Notes: a model not told the origin generated them from the sequence alone. DNA of 64,000 bases from Penium margaritaceum (GCA_023375785.1 SZWC01000807.1:61663-125662), one strand, 5' to 3'; positions 19,953-30,277 are shown, counted from the first letter of the stretch. Translations and numbers: made by a program.

Positions 19953-22900
19953 ATGCGCGTGTACACCGAGACGGCTCAGGCCCAACAGCCAATTGCTCCA
20001 CCACCCGGGCTCAGCTGGACAGCCCCGCTGGAGCCTCAGCTCCCTGAGACAGACACCATGGCTCCACCACACGTTGCATCACAGCACTCAGGTCAGCGGT
20101 TAGGTCAAACCCATGTCACTACGGGCCATGCCCTACCCATGCATGAGTGGTTGTTTGACACTGCTGCGTCACATCATATGTCCCCGCATCGTCAGCTGTT
20201 TGTTACACTGCACGCATCGCTTGGTGTGGATGGTGTGAGAACTGGGTCAGGGGAGATCTTGCATGTTGAGGGCATGGGCACAGTTGCGTTGCAAGCGCCG
20301 GGGGGTGTGCTATGGTTGACTGGCATGCTGTATGTTCCTCGTTTGAAAGTCAATCTCTTATCTGGTGGACAGTTGGACAAACAAGCCAACATGTCCACTG
20401 TGATGCAGAAGCAGCGATGCATGCTTTATGATGCTGCTGGTGAGCTGCTGGCTGATGGACCCCTTCACGTTGACATGCTGTACCGGCTCACCCTCTTTTC
20501 CCTCTTTCACACCCAGTCACAGCGGCCACAAGTTCACACTGTAACTGGCACAGACTCAAGGCACACTGAGCTCATTCACCGCAGACTGGCGCACATACAT
20601 ACTGACGCTGTAACAGACATGTTGAAGCATGCAACTGCACACGGCATCCACCCGACTGACTGTGCTCATGGTCTCAAGGATGGTGCATGCCTAGAGTGCC
20701 ATGAAGGTAAGGCACACAGACAAACATTCCCCAAGTCCTCTAGCGAGAGGACATCACCTCTTGCCCTGGTTCATGCAGACCTAACGGGACCTATGCCTGT
20801 TCCCTCTCTTCAATATGGGTCCCAGTATGTTTTGACTCTCACAGACGATTACAGTCGCTTCAGCTGGGCTTTTCTGCTGAAAACCAAAGCAGATGCCCAA
20901 AGGGCTATCACGGAGTGGATAGCTTTAGCAGAACGGCAGACAGGGTGTAAACTGTTAGTACTACGAACAGATAGGGGAGGAGAGTTCCTTGGAGCCCTGA
21001 CTAACGAACTCAAGGTTAAAGGTATTGAACACCAGACCACCGCACCCTACACGCCACAACAGAATGGCATTGCAGAAAGGTGGCACCGAACACTGGGTGA
21101 TGCACTCCGAACGTTGCTGACGGAATCTGGTTTACCGTTCAGCTTTTGGGAGGAGGCAGTCAAGTATGTCACTTGGGTTTGGAACCGTGTTTCACAAGGC
21201 CCACTGCCCAAGGCGGTGACACCTTGGGAACGCTGGTTTAAGGAGAAGGCTGACCTTCGACCGGCGCGGGTATGGGGAACAATGGCGTGTGTTTGGTTTC
21301 CTCAACCTCAACATGATAACAAACTCAGCCCTCGTGGACGATGGTGTGTGTTTGTTGGAGTCTCACATGCCTCGAAGGCATGGAGGTTTTGGGACCCCAT
21401 GAACCATGCGTTTGTCGAGAGTCGAGACGCGTCCTTTCTGGAGCATATGTCGTATAAGGAGTTCCGGACACTGCGACAAGCGCCATCCATACCACGCCCC
21501 AAGCACTACCCGGAGTACGTGAGTGTGCCTGTCTTTGTCCCTAGCCGAGCAGAGCGGCCTGCCCAGTCAGTGCCACAGGGCCGTGGTGTAGGCACAGTCT
21601 CACCTGTACCTACAGATCTACTCACACCCACAGACCTTGTGAGCACTGACTCAGGTACCCCTTCCTCCCCACCTGGCCTGGACCCCGTAGGTAGGAACAC
21701 GGACACAGAAGCAACACCGCCTGCTGAGCCTGTGCGAAGGTCACAGCGCACCATGCCTCGGGTTGATTACAGACAGTTCTATCACACAGTTGGGGTGACA
21801 GATGGGGAAACCACATTGACCGAACCCTTGACGCTGACAGAGGCAAGGGGGCGTGCTGATGCGCCTGAGTGGGAGAAGGCTATGGTGGCAGAGCTAAACG
21901 CTCTCTTGGACCATGGTGTCTACGAACTGATGCCACTGCCACCGGACAGGAAAGCAATTGATGTCAAGTGGGTGTTCAAACTCAAGCGCAATCTGGCCGG
22001 CATGATTGAAAAACACAAGGCCAGACTAGTGGCTAAGGGGTTTCATCAAATCCCGGGTCAGGACTTCACCGACACCTATGCGCCTGTCGGGAAGTATGGG
22101 ACAGGCCGTGCGTTGTTGGCAGTCGCGGCANCCTTGACGCTGACAGAGGCAAGGGGGCGTGCTGATGCGCCTGAGTGGGAGAAGGCTATGGTGGCAGAGC
22201 TAAACGCTCTCTTGGACCATGGTGTCTACGAACTGATGCCACTGCCACCGGGCAGGAAAGCAATTGATGTCAAGTGGGTGTTCAAACTCAAGCGCAATCT
22301 GGCCGGCATGATTGAAAAACACAAGGCCAGACTAGTGGCTAAGGGGTTTCATCAAATCCCGGGTCAGGACTTCACCGACACCTATGCGCCTGTCGGGAAG
22401 TATGGAACAGGCCGTGCGTTGTTGGCAGTCGCGGCACATGAGGACTGGGACATCCATCAAATGGATGTCAAAAACGCGTTTCTTAATGGCCCACTGGAAG
22501 AGGAATTGTACGTCAAACAACCGGAAGGCTTCGAGGATGGCACTGACAGGGTATGGCTACTGTTGAAAGCTCTTTACGGTCTCAAACAAGCTCCAAGGTG
22601 TTGGAACAAGGAAATACGGCGCACATTGGATCTGGGAGGCTTCACCCAGAGTCTCTGCGACCCTCCCCTCTTCTATCGATGGGAGAGTGGTGTGCCGGTT
22701 ACCCTGCTTGTCTATGTGGATGACCTGTTGATCTTGTCCCCTTCACCCTCACTCATTGCACAGACCAAAGCATTGCTCACAGCACACTACCATATGACAG
22801 ATTTGGGTGAAGCACAGAACTTCCTTGGCATGACCATTGTCAGAGACAGATCAGCACGAACACTGACGCTGCATCAAGGTCGATTCATTACACATCTCAC

Positions 22901-23708
22901 CGCACGATTTCACCACTTAGTGCAGCACCTGTCCCCACAGCAGTCACCCATGAGCCCAGATGTCTACGCGCACCTGCTTGACGCACGGACAACAGACTAC
23001 GGACCAATCACGGATCCCACTCTGTACCGACAGATCACAGGCAGCTTGTCATACTTGGCCTCCACTACCCGACCGGACATCTCTTGTGCAGTCAATGTGC
23101 TTGCCCAGTTCAGCCAGCAACCATGCAGTACGCATCACAAGGCATTGCTGAAATTGCTGCGTTATGTGTTGGACACGGCTGAGGTTGGACTGGTGTTTGC
23201 CCCGACTGTGGACCCGATGCTTGATGGCTTTTGTGACAGTGATTATGCTCGTGATCGTGCAGCCCGCAGTCGTGGTGGATATGTGTTTCGGGTGTGGGGC
23301 ATAGCTGTGTCGTGGCGTAGTGCAAAGCAGTCGTGCGTGGCACGGAGCATCGCTGAAGCAGAGTACATGGCACTGGGTGAAGCGGCATGTGAAGGGATCT
23401 GGCTTGCACGCTTGTTGGAGGAATTGGGATTGTCTTTGCCGGCTGTACCGCTGCATTGTGATAACTCTGCCGCACGTCGCATTGCTGCAAATGATGGGGT
23501 GTTGCATCCACGCACAAAGCACATCAACGCCGAATATCACTTTGTGCGCGAAGCTGTTGATGCTGAAACCATACAAGTCTGTGCCGTAAGTGGGGAGGCA
23601 CAGTTGGCTGACTTCCTCACCAAAGCTCTATCCTCCTCATCCCTTCTGCTCCAACTGCATCAAATTGGCTGCAAGCTTGCCACACTCACGGCCAAGGGGG
23701 CGTGTTAA
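19953..23708 (+). CDS. Element 2 Pol (protease, integrase, RT, RNase H)
   Basis: A long frame of 1251 codons encodes the copia Pol. Protease has WLFDTAASHHM with the aspartate at residue 69. The pre-integrase segment has LIHRRLAHIH and CLECHEGKAH. Integrase has acidic residues at about D276 (HADLTGP), D340 (RTDRGGEF) and E375 (QQNGIAERWH), then the C-terminal block ASKAWRFWDP. Reverse transcriptase has VKWVFKLKRN, QMDVKNAFLNG, LYGLKQAPRCW and YVDDLL, with the aspartate pair at about residues 923-924. RNase H has DGFCDSDYARD, AEAEYMALGEA, HCDNSAA and the final ADFLTKAL. It ends just inside the 3' LTR. The length is inflated by the duplicated segment around the single N at 22131. These enzymes copy and insert the element. 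It is not a host gene. Confidence 0.94.
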   Translation: MRVYTETAQAQQPIAPPPGLSWTAPLEPQLPETDTMAPPHVASQHSGQRLGQTHVTTGHALPMHEWLFDTAASHHMSPHRQLFVTLHASLGVDGVRTGSGEILHVEGMGTVALQAPGGVLWLTGMLYVPRLKVNLLSGGQLDKQANMSTVMQKQRCMLYDAAGELLADGPLHVDMLYRLTLFSLFHTQSQRPQVHTVTGTDSRHTELIHRRLAHIHTDAVTDMLKHATAHGIHPTDCAHGLKDGACLECHEGKAHRQTFPKSSSERTSPLALVHADLTGPMPVPSLQYGSQYVLTLTDDYSRFSWAFLLKTKADAQRAITEWIALAERQTGCKLLVLRTDRGGEFLGALTNELKVKGIEHQTTAPYTPQQNGIAERWHRTLGDALRTLLTESGLPFSFWEEAVKYVTWVWNRVSQGPLPKAVTPWERWFKEKADLRPARVWGTMACVWFPQPQHDNKLSPRGRWCVFVGVSHASKAWRFWDPMNHAFVESRDASFLEHMSYKEFRTLRQAPSIPRPKHYPEYVSVPVFVPSRAERPAQSVPQGRGVGTVSPVPTDLLTPTDLVSTDSGTPSSPPGLDPVGRNTDTEATPPAEPVRRSQRTMPRVDYRQFYHTVGVTDGETTLTEPLTLTEARGRADAPEWEKAMVAELNALLDHGVYELMPLPPDRKAIDVKWVFKLKRNLAGMIEKHKARLVAKGFHQIPGQDFTDTYAPVGKYGTGRALLAVAAXLTLTEARGRADAPEWEKAMVAELNALLDHGVYELMPLPPGRKAIDVKWVFKLKRNLAGMIEKHKARLVAKGFHQIPGQDFTDTYAPVGKYGTGRALLAVAAHEDWDIHQMDVKNAFLNGPLEEELYVKQPEGFEDGTDRVWLLLKALYGLKQAPRCWNKEIRRTLDLGGFTQSLCDPPLFYRWESGVPVTLLVYVDDLLILSPSPSLIAQTKALLTAHYHMTDLGEAQNFLGMTIVRDRSARTLTLHQGRFITHLTARFHHLVQHLSPQQSPMSPDVYAHLLDARTTDYGPITDPTLYRQITGSLSYLASTTRPDISCAVNVLAQFSQQPCSTHHKALLKLLRYVLDTAEVGLVFAPTVDPMLDGFCDSDYARDRAARSRGGYVFRVWGIAVSWRSAKQSCVARSIAEAEYMALGEAACEGIWLARLLEELGLSLPAVPLHCDNSAARRIAANDGVLHPRTKHINAEYHFVREAVDAETIQVCAVSGEAQLADFLTKALSSSSLLLQLHQIGCKLATLTAKGAC
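22131..22131. other. Single-N assembly join
   Basis: A lone N is flanked by 21826-22130 and 22132-22436, two 305-bp direct copies with about two differences. Confidence 0.9.
23690..23702 (+). promoter_or_regulatory. Polypurine tract of element 2
   Basis: GGCCAAGGGGGCG abuts the 3' LTR. The AAGGGGG run is in the right place to prime plus-strand synthesis. Confidence 0.75.
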
Positions 23709-24280
23709 TTCTCTTGTATATACTTTCTCTTGTGGTCGTGAGTGCGCAGGGCACGCTGGTCCACGAAGTGGGGGCGACACATCGTGAGCAGACGACATCC
23801 TGGCGGATCAGCTTGTTGCCCTGGGATTCGTGCTCTTGTGTGCTCGCCTCCACCCTGGCAGTGTAGCCTATAGTCCCTCTGCCTTGGATATTCACATGCA
23901 GGAATTTAGCTTCGCAGCAATGCCGTTGTATGCTTGTGACACCTAGATTATTCCACACTCTTGAAACTGGTTAGGAAAATTGTAGGTTTGCTTTGTAGGA
24001 TGTTTGTTCACATGCCCAGGGGTTATCCGAGTTCGGAAACCCCACGTTCGAGGGGCGTGCGAGGACTTTGTCCTCGCACCTTGCAGTTCGCCGGCGAGCT
24101 TCGCTCGCCGGCCGATGGGTGAGGATCGACTAGCGATCCTCACCCGTAAGAGAGTAGTCCTCTCTTACTCGGACACTTGTACTTTTTTCATGGCTCCGAA
24201 ACTAGTTTTGACCCCAACTCCCTCCACAGTTCACCATTTTCCATGAAACAAAGTGCAATCTGGTCGTAGGAGTTCTCTCA
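23703..24280 (+). repeat. 3' LTR of copia element 2
   Basis: This 578-bp repeat begins TGTTAATTC and ends TTCTCTCA, and is about 96% identical to 17626-18203. Its hairpin block at 24019-24168 pairs slightly better than that of the 5' LTR. Stem H2 is a perfect 10-bp GTGCGAGGAC with loop TTT, H3 a perfect 10-bp GCCGGCGAGC, and H4 a perfect 12-bp GGGTGAGGATCG. Confidence 0.95.
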
Positions 24281-27200
24281 GTTGCGCCCTAGTTGTGCCC
24301 TAGTTGCGCCCTACTTGCACCCTACTTGCACCCTAGTTACACCCTAGTTGCGCCCTAGTTGTGCCCTAGTTGCGCACTAGTTGCACCCTACATGCGCCCT
24401 AGTTGCGCCTTACTTGTGCCCTACTTACGTCCTAGTCGTGCCCTAGTTGCACCCTACATGCATCTTAATGCGTGTCCCAGTTGCGTCCTAGTTGTATCCT
24501 ACTTGTGGCCTACTTGCACCCTACTTGCATCCTACTTCCGCACTAGTTGTGCCCTACTTGCGCCATAGTTGCATTCTAGTTACGCCCTTGTTGCGCCCTA
24601 GTTGCGCCTCAGTTGGGCACTAGGTACACCCCTAGTTGTGCCCTAGTTGCGTCCTAGTTGCGTCCTACTTACGCCCTACTTGCGCCCTTGTTGTGCCCTA
24701 GTTGTGCCCTAGTTACGCCATAATTACTCCCTAGTTGCACCCTAGTTACGGCCTAGTTGCGCCTCATTTGGGCACCAGCTACGTCCTAGTTGTACCCTAG
24801 TTGCACCCTAGTTGCGCCTTAGTTGCACCGTACTTGTACCCTACGTGTGCCATAGATGCGCCCTAGTTGTGTCTTAGTTGCGTCCTAGTTGCACCTTAGC
24901 TGGGCACTAGATACACCCTAGTTGCACCCTAGTTGCGTTCTAGTTGTGCCCTAGTTATGCCCTAGTTGCGTCCTAGTTGTGCCCTACTTGCGTCCTACTT
25001 GCGCCCTAATTTCGCCCCAGTTGCGCCTAGTTGTGCCATACTTGCGCCCTACCAGCGTCATACTTACGCCCTTGTTTTACCCTAGTTGTGCCCTATTTGC
25101 GTCCTACTTGCGCCCTACTTGCACCCTACTTGCATCCTAGGTGCACCCTAGTTGCGTCCTACTTGCACCCTACTTGCGCCCTACTTGCGTCCTAGTTACA
25201 CCCTATTTGTGCCCTAGCTGTGCCCTAGTTGTGCCGTACTTGCGCCCTAGTTACACCCTACTTGCGTCCTAGTTGCACCCTATTTGCGCCCTACTTGCAC
25301 CCTACTTGCGCCCTACTTGCACCCTACTTGCGTCCTAGTTGTTCCCTACTTGTGCCCTAGTTGCACCTTACTTGCACCCTAGTTGTGCCATTGTTGTGCC
25401 TCGGCTGGGCATTAGCTATGTCCTAGTTTCATCCTAGTTGCGCCCTAGTTGCGCCCTAGTTATGTCCTACTTGCGCCCTACTTGCGCCCTAGTTGCGTCA
25501 TACTTGCGCCCTAGTTGCGCCGTACTTGCGCCCTAGTTATGCCATAGTTGCACCTTAGTTGGGCACTAGCTACGCCCTAGTTGTACCCTAGTTGCGCCCT
25601 AGTTGTACCCTAGTTGCGTCCTACTTACGCCCTACTTGCACCCTGCTTGCGCCCTAGTTGCGCCCTACGTGTGACCTACTTGTGCCCTACTTGCACCCTA
25701 GTTGCACCCTAGTTGTGCCCTAGTTGCACCCTAGTTGCGCCCTACGTATGCCCTAGTTGCGCCGTACTTGCGCCCTAGATGCGCCCTAGGTCCTCCTCAG
25801 TTGGGCACTAGCTACGCCCTAGTTGCACCCTTGTTGCGCCCTCGTTGCGTCCTAGTTGCGTCCTACTCACGCCCTGCTTGCGCCCTACTTGTGTCCAACT
25901 TGCGTCCTAGTTGTGCCGTATTTGCGCCTTTTTTTGCCCTAGTTGTGCCCTAGTTGCGCCCTAGTTGCGCCTCTGTTGGGCACTAGCTATGCCCAAGTTG
26001 CGCCCTAGATACGCCCTAGTTGCGCCCTAGTTGTGCTCTAGTTGCGCCCTAGTTGCACCCTATTTGCGCCCTAGTTGCGCCCTAGTTTTGCCCTAGTTAC
26101 GCCCTAGTTGCAACATCGTTGTACCCTAGTTGTGCCCTACCCTCACTCTAGTTGTACCCTGGTTGCACCCTACTTACGCCCTACTTGCGTCCGACTTGCA
26201 CCCTAGTTGCGCCCTAGTAACGTCCTACTTCGGCGCTGCTTGCACCCAACACTCACCCTACTTGCGCCCTAGTTACGCCGTAGTAGCTTCCTAGTTGCGC
26301 CCTACTTGTGCCCTACTTGCACCCTACTTGCGCCCTAGTTACACCCTAGTTGTGCCCTAGTTGCGCCCTACGTGCGCCATACTTGCGCCCTAGTTGCACC
26401 CTACTTTCTTCCTACTTGCGTCCTAGTTGCGCCCTTCTTACGTCCTGCTTGCGCCACACTTGTGCCCTAATTGTGCTTTGTTTGTGCCCTAGTTATGCCC
26501 TACTTGCGCACTACTTGCGCCCTGCTTGCGCACTGTGTACTTCCTAGTTGCGCCCTACTTCCGCCCTCGCTATGCCCTAGTTGCGTCCTAGTTACGCCCT
26601 AGATGCACCTCTGTTGGACACTAGCCATGCCCTAGTTGCACCCTAGTTATGCCCTAGTTGCGTCCAAGTTGTACCCTACTTGTGTCCTACGTGCGTCCTA
26701 CTTGCGTACTAGTTTTGTCCTAGTTACGTCCTAGTTGCACGCTGGTTGCGCCCTAGTTGCGCCCTAGTTGCACCTCGGTTGGGCACTAGCTATGCCCTAG
26801 TTGCGCCCTAATTGCACCCTAGTTGCGTCCTGCTTGCACCCTTCTTGCGCCCTACTTGAACCTAGTTGCGCCCTGGCTGCACCCTGGTTGCACCCTAGTT
26901 GCGCTTTAGTTGGCACTAGCCACGTCATAGTTGCACCCTTGTTGCGCCCTAGTTGCGCCCTAGTTGTGCCCTAGTTGTGTCCTAGTTGCGCCCTACTTGT
27001 ACCCTACTTGCACCCTAGTTGCGCCCTAGTTGCACCATAGTTGCGCCATACTTACGCCCTACTTGCGCTCTAGTTGCGCCCTAGTTGCGCCCTAGTTGTA
27101 CCCTCATTGCACCCTACTTGTTCCCTATTTGTGCCCTAGTTGCGCCCTAGTTGCACCCTAGTTGCGTCCTAGTTGCGCCCTACTTGCGCCCTACTTGCGC

Positions 27201-28469
27201 CCTAGTTGCACCCTAGTTGCGCCCTAGTTGCGCCCTTTTTACACCCTTGTTGCATCCTAGTTGCATCCCAGTTTTGCACTAGTTGCACCTCCGTTAGGTA
27301 CTAGCTATGCCCTAGCTGCGCCCTAGTTGTGTCCTAGTTGCACCCTTGTTGCATCCTAGTTGTGCCCTACTTGCGCCCTAGTTGCGCCCTAGTTGCACCC
27401 TGGTTGTGCCCTAGTTACGCCCTAGTTGCGTCCTAGTTGCGCCCTAGTTGCGCCTCAGTTGGTCATTAGCTATGCCTAAGTTACACCCTAGTTGCACCCT
27501 AGTTGTACCCTAGTTGCGCCCTAGTTGCATCATCGATGCGCCCTGCTTGCATCCTACTTGCGCCCTAGTTGCACCCTAGTTGCACCCTAGTTGCACACTA
27601 CTTGCTCCCTACTTGCACCCTACTTGCGCCCTAGTTGCGCCCTAATTGTGCCCTAGTTGTGCCCTACTTACGACCTACTTGCACCCTACTTGCGCCCTAG
27701 TTGTGCACTAGTTGCGTCCTAATTGTGTCCTAGTTTGGCCCTACTTGTGGCCTACTTGCGCTCTAGTTGCATACTAAATGCGGCCTAGTTGTACCCTAGT
27801 TGTCCCTAGTTACGTCCTAGATATGCCCTATTTGCGCCCTACTTGTGCGCTACTTGTGCCCTCATTGCGCCCTAGTTGCGCCCTAGTTGCGTTCTAGTTG
27901 TGCCTCAGTTGGGCATTGGCTATGTCCTAGTTTTGCCCTAGTTGCGACCTAGTTGCGCCCTAGTTGCATCCTACTTGTACCCTACTTCCGCCCTAGTTGC
28001 ATCCTACTTGCACCCTAGTTACGCCCGACTTGCGCCCTAGTTGCGTTCTAGTTGCGCCTTAGTTGAACACCAGCTACGCCTGAATTGCACCCTAGTTGTA
28101 CCTTAGATACGCCCTAGTTGCACCCTACTTCCGCCCTACTTGCGTCCTAGTTACGCCCTAGTTACACCCTTGTTGCGCCCTAGTTGCCTCCTATTTGTGC
28201 CCTACTTGTGCCCTACTTGCGTCCTAGGTGCCTCCTAGTTGCGCCCTAGTTGCACCCTACTTGTACCCTACTTGTGCCATAGTTGTGTCCTAGTTGAACC
28301 CTAGTTGCGCCGTACTTGTGCCCTACTTGTGACCTAGTTGCATCCTAGTTGCGCCCTAGTTCCGCCCTAATTGCGCCCTAGTTGCGCCCTAGTTATGTCC
28401 TACTTGTGCCCTACTTATGCCCTACTTGCGTCCTAGTTGCACCCTACTTGCGACCTACTTGCATCCTAC
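24281..28469 (+). repeat. Satellite 2, second block
   Basis: Continuation of the 11-bp satellite after element 2. It begins with the right-hand copy of the GTTGC duplication at 24281-24285. Recurrent variant triplets of units (GTTGCGCCTCA, GTTGGGCACTA, GCTACGCCCTA) punctuate it, for example at 24612, 25558, 25800 and 25975. The spacing 25558 to 25800 is 242 bp, exactly 22 units. No coding potential is credible. It is interrupted at 28469 by element 3. Confidence 0.93.
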
Positions 28470-29169
28470 TGTTGGAATGATGCTCCTCACCATGGCAGGA
28501 GTGACTCCAAATAGGAACACCAAAAAGACAAGCCTTAGTAGCTTAGTGGTTAATGGTGTCCACCTCTAGAGGGAGGGGCCCGGGTTCAAGTCCCACAAGA
28601 TGAAATTTTGCCCTGCCTCAAGGGAGGTGGAAAACAGATGCTAGGAAGCTAGCTCAACCTCTAGAGTTCCTCTTTAAGTTTCTAGAATGCCAGGTGAGGG
28701 TTCAGGAAGGTGGCACACCTTCTAGAAGGGGTGACTTGTCTTACAAGACATCTAGAGGTGTTTTGGTCTTTTGGACACCTTCCCTCCTACTAGAAGCAAG
28801 CTGATGAATCTAGGAAGGGGCAGAAGCTTCTAGAGGAGGGAAGGGATGCCTTCCTAGGTGGAAAAAGGACAGCCTACCAAGGAGCACACTAGAAGCCATA
28901 GAATCTACTAGGAAGCTCCAAATCTGGCATGCTTTGGTCTTCTGGAAAGCTTAGATTAGTGGCTATAAAATGCCACTGCTTGTGGGCCTTGATCAAGTGT
29001 GCATTCCCAATCAATTCAGGCCAAAACTGCTGCCTCAATCTCTGACCAGTTTTTTGCCATCCTTGGAACCAGTTGCCTCCACAGTTTCAGTCTCTCCAAA
29101 AACAGTTGGTGGTGTGAACCAGCTACTGCTAGGGACCCTCCAGGGTGCACACTCACCCTCAGGCCAACA
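28470..29169 (+). repeat. 5' LTR of copia element 3
   Basis: 700 bp, matched by 33473-34172 without length change. It contains a tRNA-like segment near its start, a TATA-like CTATAAA at 28964-28970, and several TTCnnGAA palindromes at 28680-28687, 28701-28708, 28720-28727 and 28941-28948. Confidence 0.94.
28531..28596 (+). promoter_or_regulatory. tRNA-like Pol III promoter (A and B boxes) in 5' LTR
   Basis: TAGCTTAGTGG at 28539-28549 matches the tRNA-gene A box consensus TRGYNNARNGG. GGTTCAAGTCC at 28583-28593 matches the B box GGTTCRANNCC. The two start 44 bp apart, the spacing found in a standard tRNA gene. The segment lacks a well-paired cloverleaf, so it resembles the tRNA-derived head of a SINE more than a working tRNA. 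The copy in the 3' LTR has both boxes identical at 33542-33552 and 33586-33596. Confidence 0.75.
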
Positions 29170-29171
29170 AA

Positions 29172-29186
29172 GGGTTATGGATCCAC
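29172..29186 (+). promoter_or_regulatory. Candidate half-tRNA primer site of element 3
   Basis: GGGTTATGGATCCAC begins two bases after the 5' LTR. The TGGTATCAGAGC site is absent. The sequence resembles the complement of the initiator tRNA-Met anticodon arm (GGGTTATGGGCCCA), with two differences. Priming by a cleaved half of that tRNA is known for Drosophila copia and yeast Ty5. Confidence 0.5.
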
Positions 29187-29237
29187 GCCTCTAAGGGGTT
29201 CAAAGCCAGCTTGATTTCATGCTTCCAGCAGCAAGAC

Positions 29238-30011
29238 ATGGCAACCAGCGAGCAAGAGAGCAGCCGAGCTTTCCTTAAGTTTGATGGGACAGGCTTTGCC
29301 TTGTGGAGGTGGCAGTTTGAGGTCTTCCTCGATGACAAGGGAGTGCTTGAGCTCGAAAAAGGTGATGAGACTGCTCCGCCGGAGACTGCAACGGCTGAGA
29401 TGAAGGAGGCATACAAGAAGCGCAACAAAAAGGCATTGGCGCTCCTTGTGTCCGCGTTATGCCCACCACAACTTGGGCACATCCAAGGATGCACCCTGGC
29501 CGTAGACGCATGGTCAAAACTCTACTCCATCTACCAGTCAAGCAACCTTGCCAATCATGTCTTCATCTTCAAACGGCTCGTCACCCTCTGTTCCAACGAA
29601 GGCGACAACATCATGGAAATCATGCAGCAGATTGAGTCGCTCGCAGCGGAGTGCGTGGCCACGGGTGGGGCGGTCGAATCTCAGTTGCAAGCTATGATCC
29701 TCCCTCTGGCCTTGCCAGACAGTTGGAGTCCCATGAACACAGTCCTTGGTGGCTGGCCTTCCAACGAGCTGAAGTACCCCAAGGTTGCTGAGTACGTACG
29801 CAATGAGTGGATGCGACGTGGCGGTCAAGAGAGTGCAGTGGCATCAAGTTCAGCTTACACGGTTCATCCTCAAAGTGGAGGCCGAGGCGACAAGTGGAAG
29901 GGTGCCAAACAGGGCACCAAGAAGGGTGACAAGAAGGGGGAGTGCTTCAACTGTGGCAAGGAGGGCCACTACGCGCACAACTGTCCCAAGAAGAAAACAG
30001 ATCGGTCGTAG
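29238..30011 (+). CDS. Element 3 Gag
   Basis: The frame opens from MATSEQESSRAFLKFDG at 29238, chosen because it is the first methionine beyond the LTR and primer site and starts a typical copia Gag. About 257 residues follow, with FALWRWQFEVFL and a helical capsid-like middle. A lysine-rich stretch (KWKGAKQGTKKGDKKG) precedes a single CCHC zinc knuckle CFNCGKEGHYAHNC close to the C-terminus. Gag packages the element RNA. It is unlike the larger glutamine-rich Gag of element 2. Part of a broken element. Confidence 0.87.
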   Translation: MATSEQESSRAFLKFDGTGFALWRWQFEVFLDDKGVLELEKGDETAPPETATAEMKEAYKKRNKKALALLVSALCPPQLGHIQGCTLAVDAWSKLYSIYQSSNLANHVFIFKRLVTLCSNEGDNIMEIMQQIESLAAECVATGGAVESQLQAMILPLALPDSWSPMNTVLGGWPSNELKYPKVAEYVRNEWMRRGGQESAVASSSAYTVHPQSGGRGDKWKGAKQGTKKGDKKGECFNCGKEGHYAHNCPKKKTDRS

Positions 30012-30041
30012 CGGGGCGGGAAGAAAGATGAGCACGCCCTT

Positions 30042-30277
30042 ATGGCGTACAACTCCACCAACTTGAAGGATCCGGGAGTTGCCGTCATCGACTCCGGATC
30101 AGGCCGCCACACGCAATGCAACAGGGCGGCATTTGTCACCTACGGCGCCTCGGAGAGACGCATGACGGTGGCCAATGGAAAAACAGAGGTGGCCGCCGGT
30201 GAGGGTAACGTCCGCATTGAGTCAATTGTGGATGGAAAACCTGTCACGAGCACAATCTACGATGTGCTGCATATGCC
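30042..30277 (+). pseudogene. Element 3 protease region (runs into gap)
   Basis: The segment holds VAVIDSGSGRHTQCNRAAF, the copia aspartic protease signature, followed by the strand-rich segment MTVANGKTEVAAGEGNVRI. Sequence is lost from 30278 into the assembly gap. The protease releases Gag and the Pol enzymes from the polyprotein. Fossil part. Confidence 0.85.

Larger units (their letters stand above)
17626..24280 (+). mobile_element. Ty1/copia LTR retrotransposon, element 2 (nearly whole)
   Basis: The parts in order are a 578-bp 5' LTR, an initiator tRNA-Met primer site, a leader, a gag reading frame, a long pol reading frame (protease, integrase, reverse transcriptase, RNase H), a purine tract and a 578-bp 3' LTR. 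A perfect 5-bp duplication GTTGC flanks it. The LTRs differ at about 23 of 578 sites (4%), so this is the youngest of the three elements. At a commonly used plant rate of 1.3e-8 per site per year that would be roughly 1.5 million years, if such a rate applies. It looks whole or nearly so. The single-N assembly join at 22131 lies in the reverse transcriptase part. It is nested in satellite 2. The LTRs carry an unusual array of five hairpins. Confidence 0.95.

Noticed and set aside
23049-23576. Minus-strand frames of up to 175 codons opposite the RNase H of element 2
   Set aside because: These are antisense shadows of a conserved coding region, with no motif of their own.
28531-28605. A functional tRNA gene
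   Set aside because: The A and B boxes fit, but acceptor and D stems do not pair and the T stem pairs at only three positions. It is repeated in both LTRs, so tRNA-derived is the better description.
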